Shown: positions 5,032 to 5,927 of the stretch, one piece after another
Position numbering within the stretch: the stretch's first letter is position 1
How the letters are laid out: each line of letters starts with the position of its first letter
Origin: an uncultured Solobacterium sp.
Lineage (GTDB): Bacteria > Bacillota_I > Bacilli_A > Erysipelotrichales > Erysipelotrichaceae
DNA length: 5,927 nucleotides
Assembly: GCA_937895985.1 (NCBI GenBank)
Contig: CALBKL010000188.1
Span: 1-5,927 of the forward strand
Reading direction: 5' to 3'
The notes under the pieces: model-generated
The model's input: the letters and a program-made list of their open reading frames with translations, nothing else
The model's database searches: none
What the model was told of the DNA's origin: nothing
Translations under genes and position numbers: made by a program

Positions 5032-5829
5032 ATGAAAAAGTTTTATTTGATTTTACTAGCATTGCTTATGACAGCATGCACAACCAAAGCTACATCTGTA
5101 AAAGAGACTGCAGCAAACACAACTGGTAATTACACTGATGAAATGAAAATTGAGGACAATGAAGACCTAGATCCAGAAGCTGGTTCAGATTCTGTGGAAC
5201 GTGCAGGAGACCACAAAGGAAGTCCTTATTTTACATCTTTAGATTATTACAATATGACAAGTAATGGCTCACTTTCAATTTTACCGAAGTTTAAAACAAT
5301 TCAACAATCAAGTGAGTGGAGCTGTGGTGTAGCATCAGCCTTAATGGTAATGGATTTCTATGGTAAAAGAGGAAATCTGGGTGAAGAAGATCTTGCAAAG
5401 CTACGTTCTAATGGTTTAACTCCAGGCCCTACATCGGTAAAACAAGCCGTAGAAATATTTAAGGGTGTCGGTGGATTCTCTGTTGAATCCAATTATGATC
5501 ATGTTGGAGAGGATCCACATGAGGTTTTCCCTCTGTCACGTTTTAAGGAAGAAATTCAAGCAGGAAATGCTGTGATGGTTTGCTGGATTGAGTGGGGTGG
5601 ACACTGGCAAGTAGTCATTGGTTATGATGATATGGGAACAGAGACAACACAAGATGACGTTATGATTATGGCAGATCCTTATGATACAACTGATCATAAT
5701 CAAGATGGCTACTTTGTGTATGGTGCAGAACGTTTCTACTATAACTGGTCTATGTATGATTTCTTCGCAGAAGAAGGTAAAGAAGACTACGAACGCAATG
5801 CATTATTTGTATTAGCAAAGCCTGAATAA
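5032..5829 (+). CDS. Lipoprotein with C39-like cysteine peptidase domain
   Basis: The 265-residue product starts with a lipoprotein signal peptide whose lipobox LMTAC places the lipidated cysteine at residue 16, so it should be anchored on the outer face of the membrane. Residues about 20-80 form an acidic, low-complexity linker. Residues about 85-265 look like a Peptidase_C39_2 (papain-like) domain: Gln91/Gln92 as the oxyanion residue, nucleophile Cys98 in EWSCGVASALMVMDFYG, His191 in WGGHWQVVIGYDD, and Asp215 in MADPYD completing the triad. All catalytic positions are present, so activity is likely. There is no transporter domain, unlike bacteriocin-exporting C39 proteins, and no leader-peptide gene is seen nearby. 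The substrate is unknown; extracellular peptide or protein turnover is an inference. The gene follows the structured RNA and its terminator, so its expression may depend on readthrough. A hairpin ends the unit at 5836-5871. Confidence 0.9.
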   Translation: MKKFYLILLALLMTACTTKATSVKETAANTTGNYTDEMKIEDNEDLDPEAGSDSVERAGDHKGSPYFTSLDYYNMTSNGSLSILPKFKTIQQSSEWSCGVASALMVMDFYGKRGNLGEEDLAKLRSNGLTPGPTSVKQAVEIFKGVGGFSVESNYDHVGEDPHEVFPLSRFKEEIQAGNAVMVCWIEWGGHWQVVIGYDDMGTETTQDDVMIMADPYDTTDHNQDGYFVYGAERFYYNWSMYDFFAEEGKEDYERNALFVLAKPE

Positions 5830-5835
5830 TAAAAC

Positions 5836-5871
5836 AAGCAGATTTCATACACACACGTGAAGTCTGCTTTT
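5836..5871 (+). terminator. Intrinsic terminator after the lipoprotein gene
   Basis: AAGCAGATTTCA at 5836-5847 pairs with TGAAGTCTGCTT at 5858-5869 with one wobble and a 10-base loop, followed by a short T run. The minus strand reads TTGTTTTATT after the stem, so it can work in both directions. The loop ACACAC can also pair with GTGTGT at about 5873-5878, an alternative fold. Confidence 0.8.
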
Positions 5872-5877
5872 AGTGTG

Positions 5878-5927
5878 TGCCAGACATGGCATATATCTTG
5901 GAGGTTGAAAGGTACCTCCAACCAAGG
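5878..5927. other. Two hairpins cut by the window edge
   Basis: TGCCA 5878-5882 pairs with TGGCA 5887-5891 around GACA. TTGGAGGT 5898-5905 pairs perfectly with ACCTCCAA 5914-5921. CTTGG 5897-5901 can instead pair with CCAAG 5922-5926. No reading frame is visible. This could be the start of another leader or RNA, or the far end of a neighbouring unit's terminator; the window ends before it can be judged. Confidence 0.4.

Overview
The window reads as chromosomal DNA of a low-GC Gram-positive bacterium (Bacillota). The evidence is AT-rich intergenic DNA, strong purine-rich ribosome binding sites, a lipobox protein, a secreted protein with a C-terminal membrane/wall-type anchor, and a transketolase split into two adjacent genes. 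A gut or oral anaerobe, for example of the Erysipelotrichia or Clostridia, is plausible. That placement is an inference from gene style and not proven by any marker here.

Layout. Bases 1-196 are an AT-rich leader without a recognisable gene. At 197-1126 (+) lies a secreted, acidic, helical protein of unknown function with a signal peptide and a C-terminal hydrophobic anchor. A hairpin at 1139-1177 sits between it and a convergent two-gene operon on the minus strand. That operon runs from 2733 down to 1193 and encodes a self-processing P1/DmpA-NylC-type peptidase followed by an HD-domain hydrolase of the YfbR/HDDC2 type. A divergent control region (2734-2909) carries two perfect inverted repeats. 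It separates this operon from the plus-strand transketolase pair (N-terminal subunit 2910-3725, C-terminal subunit 3728-4651), which ends in a clear intrinsic terminator at 4660-4695.

The most striking part is the 380-base gap 4652-5031. Here the sequence changes from AT-rich spacer to a GC-richer block. By hand it folds into a nested multi-helix RNA closed by an 8-bp stem (4772-4779 with 4958-4965), with a possible long-range pseudoknot, followed by an intrinsic terminator (4981-5008). This is a structured non-coding RNA or a cis-acting leader. The raiA RNA motif is one candidate family, but I could not match it to a consensus. Only 23 bases after the terminator, a lipoprotein with a C39-like cysteine peptidase domain begins (5032-5829). 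Its expression probably depends on readthrough of that terminator or on a promoter inside the RNA block. The window closes with a terminator at 5836-5871 and two further hairpins that are cut by the edge.

Functionally, the transketolase pair is central carbon metabolism (non-oxidative pentose phosphate pathway). The HD hydrolase is probably nucleotide housekeeping. The P1 peptidase, the anchored helical protein and the lipoprotein are accessory enzymes or surface factors of unknown substrate. There is no sign of a mobile element, CRISPR array, tRNA or rRNA.
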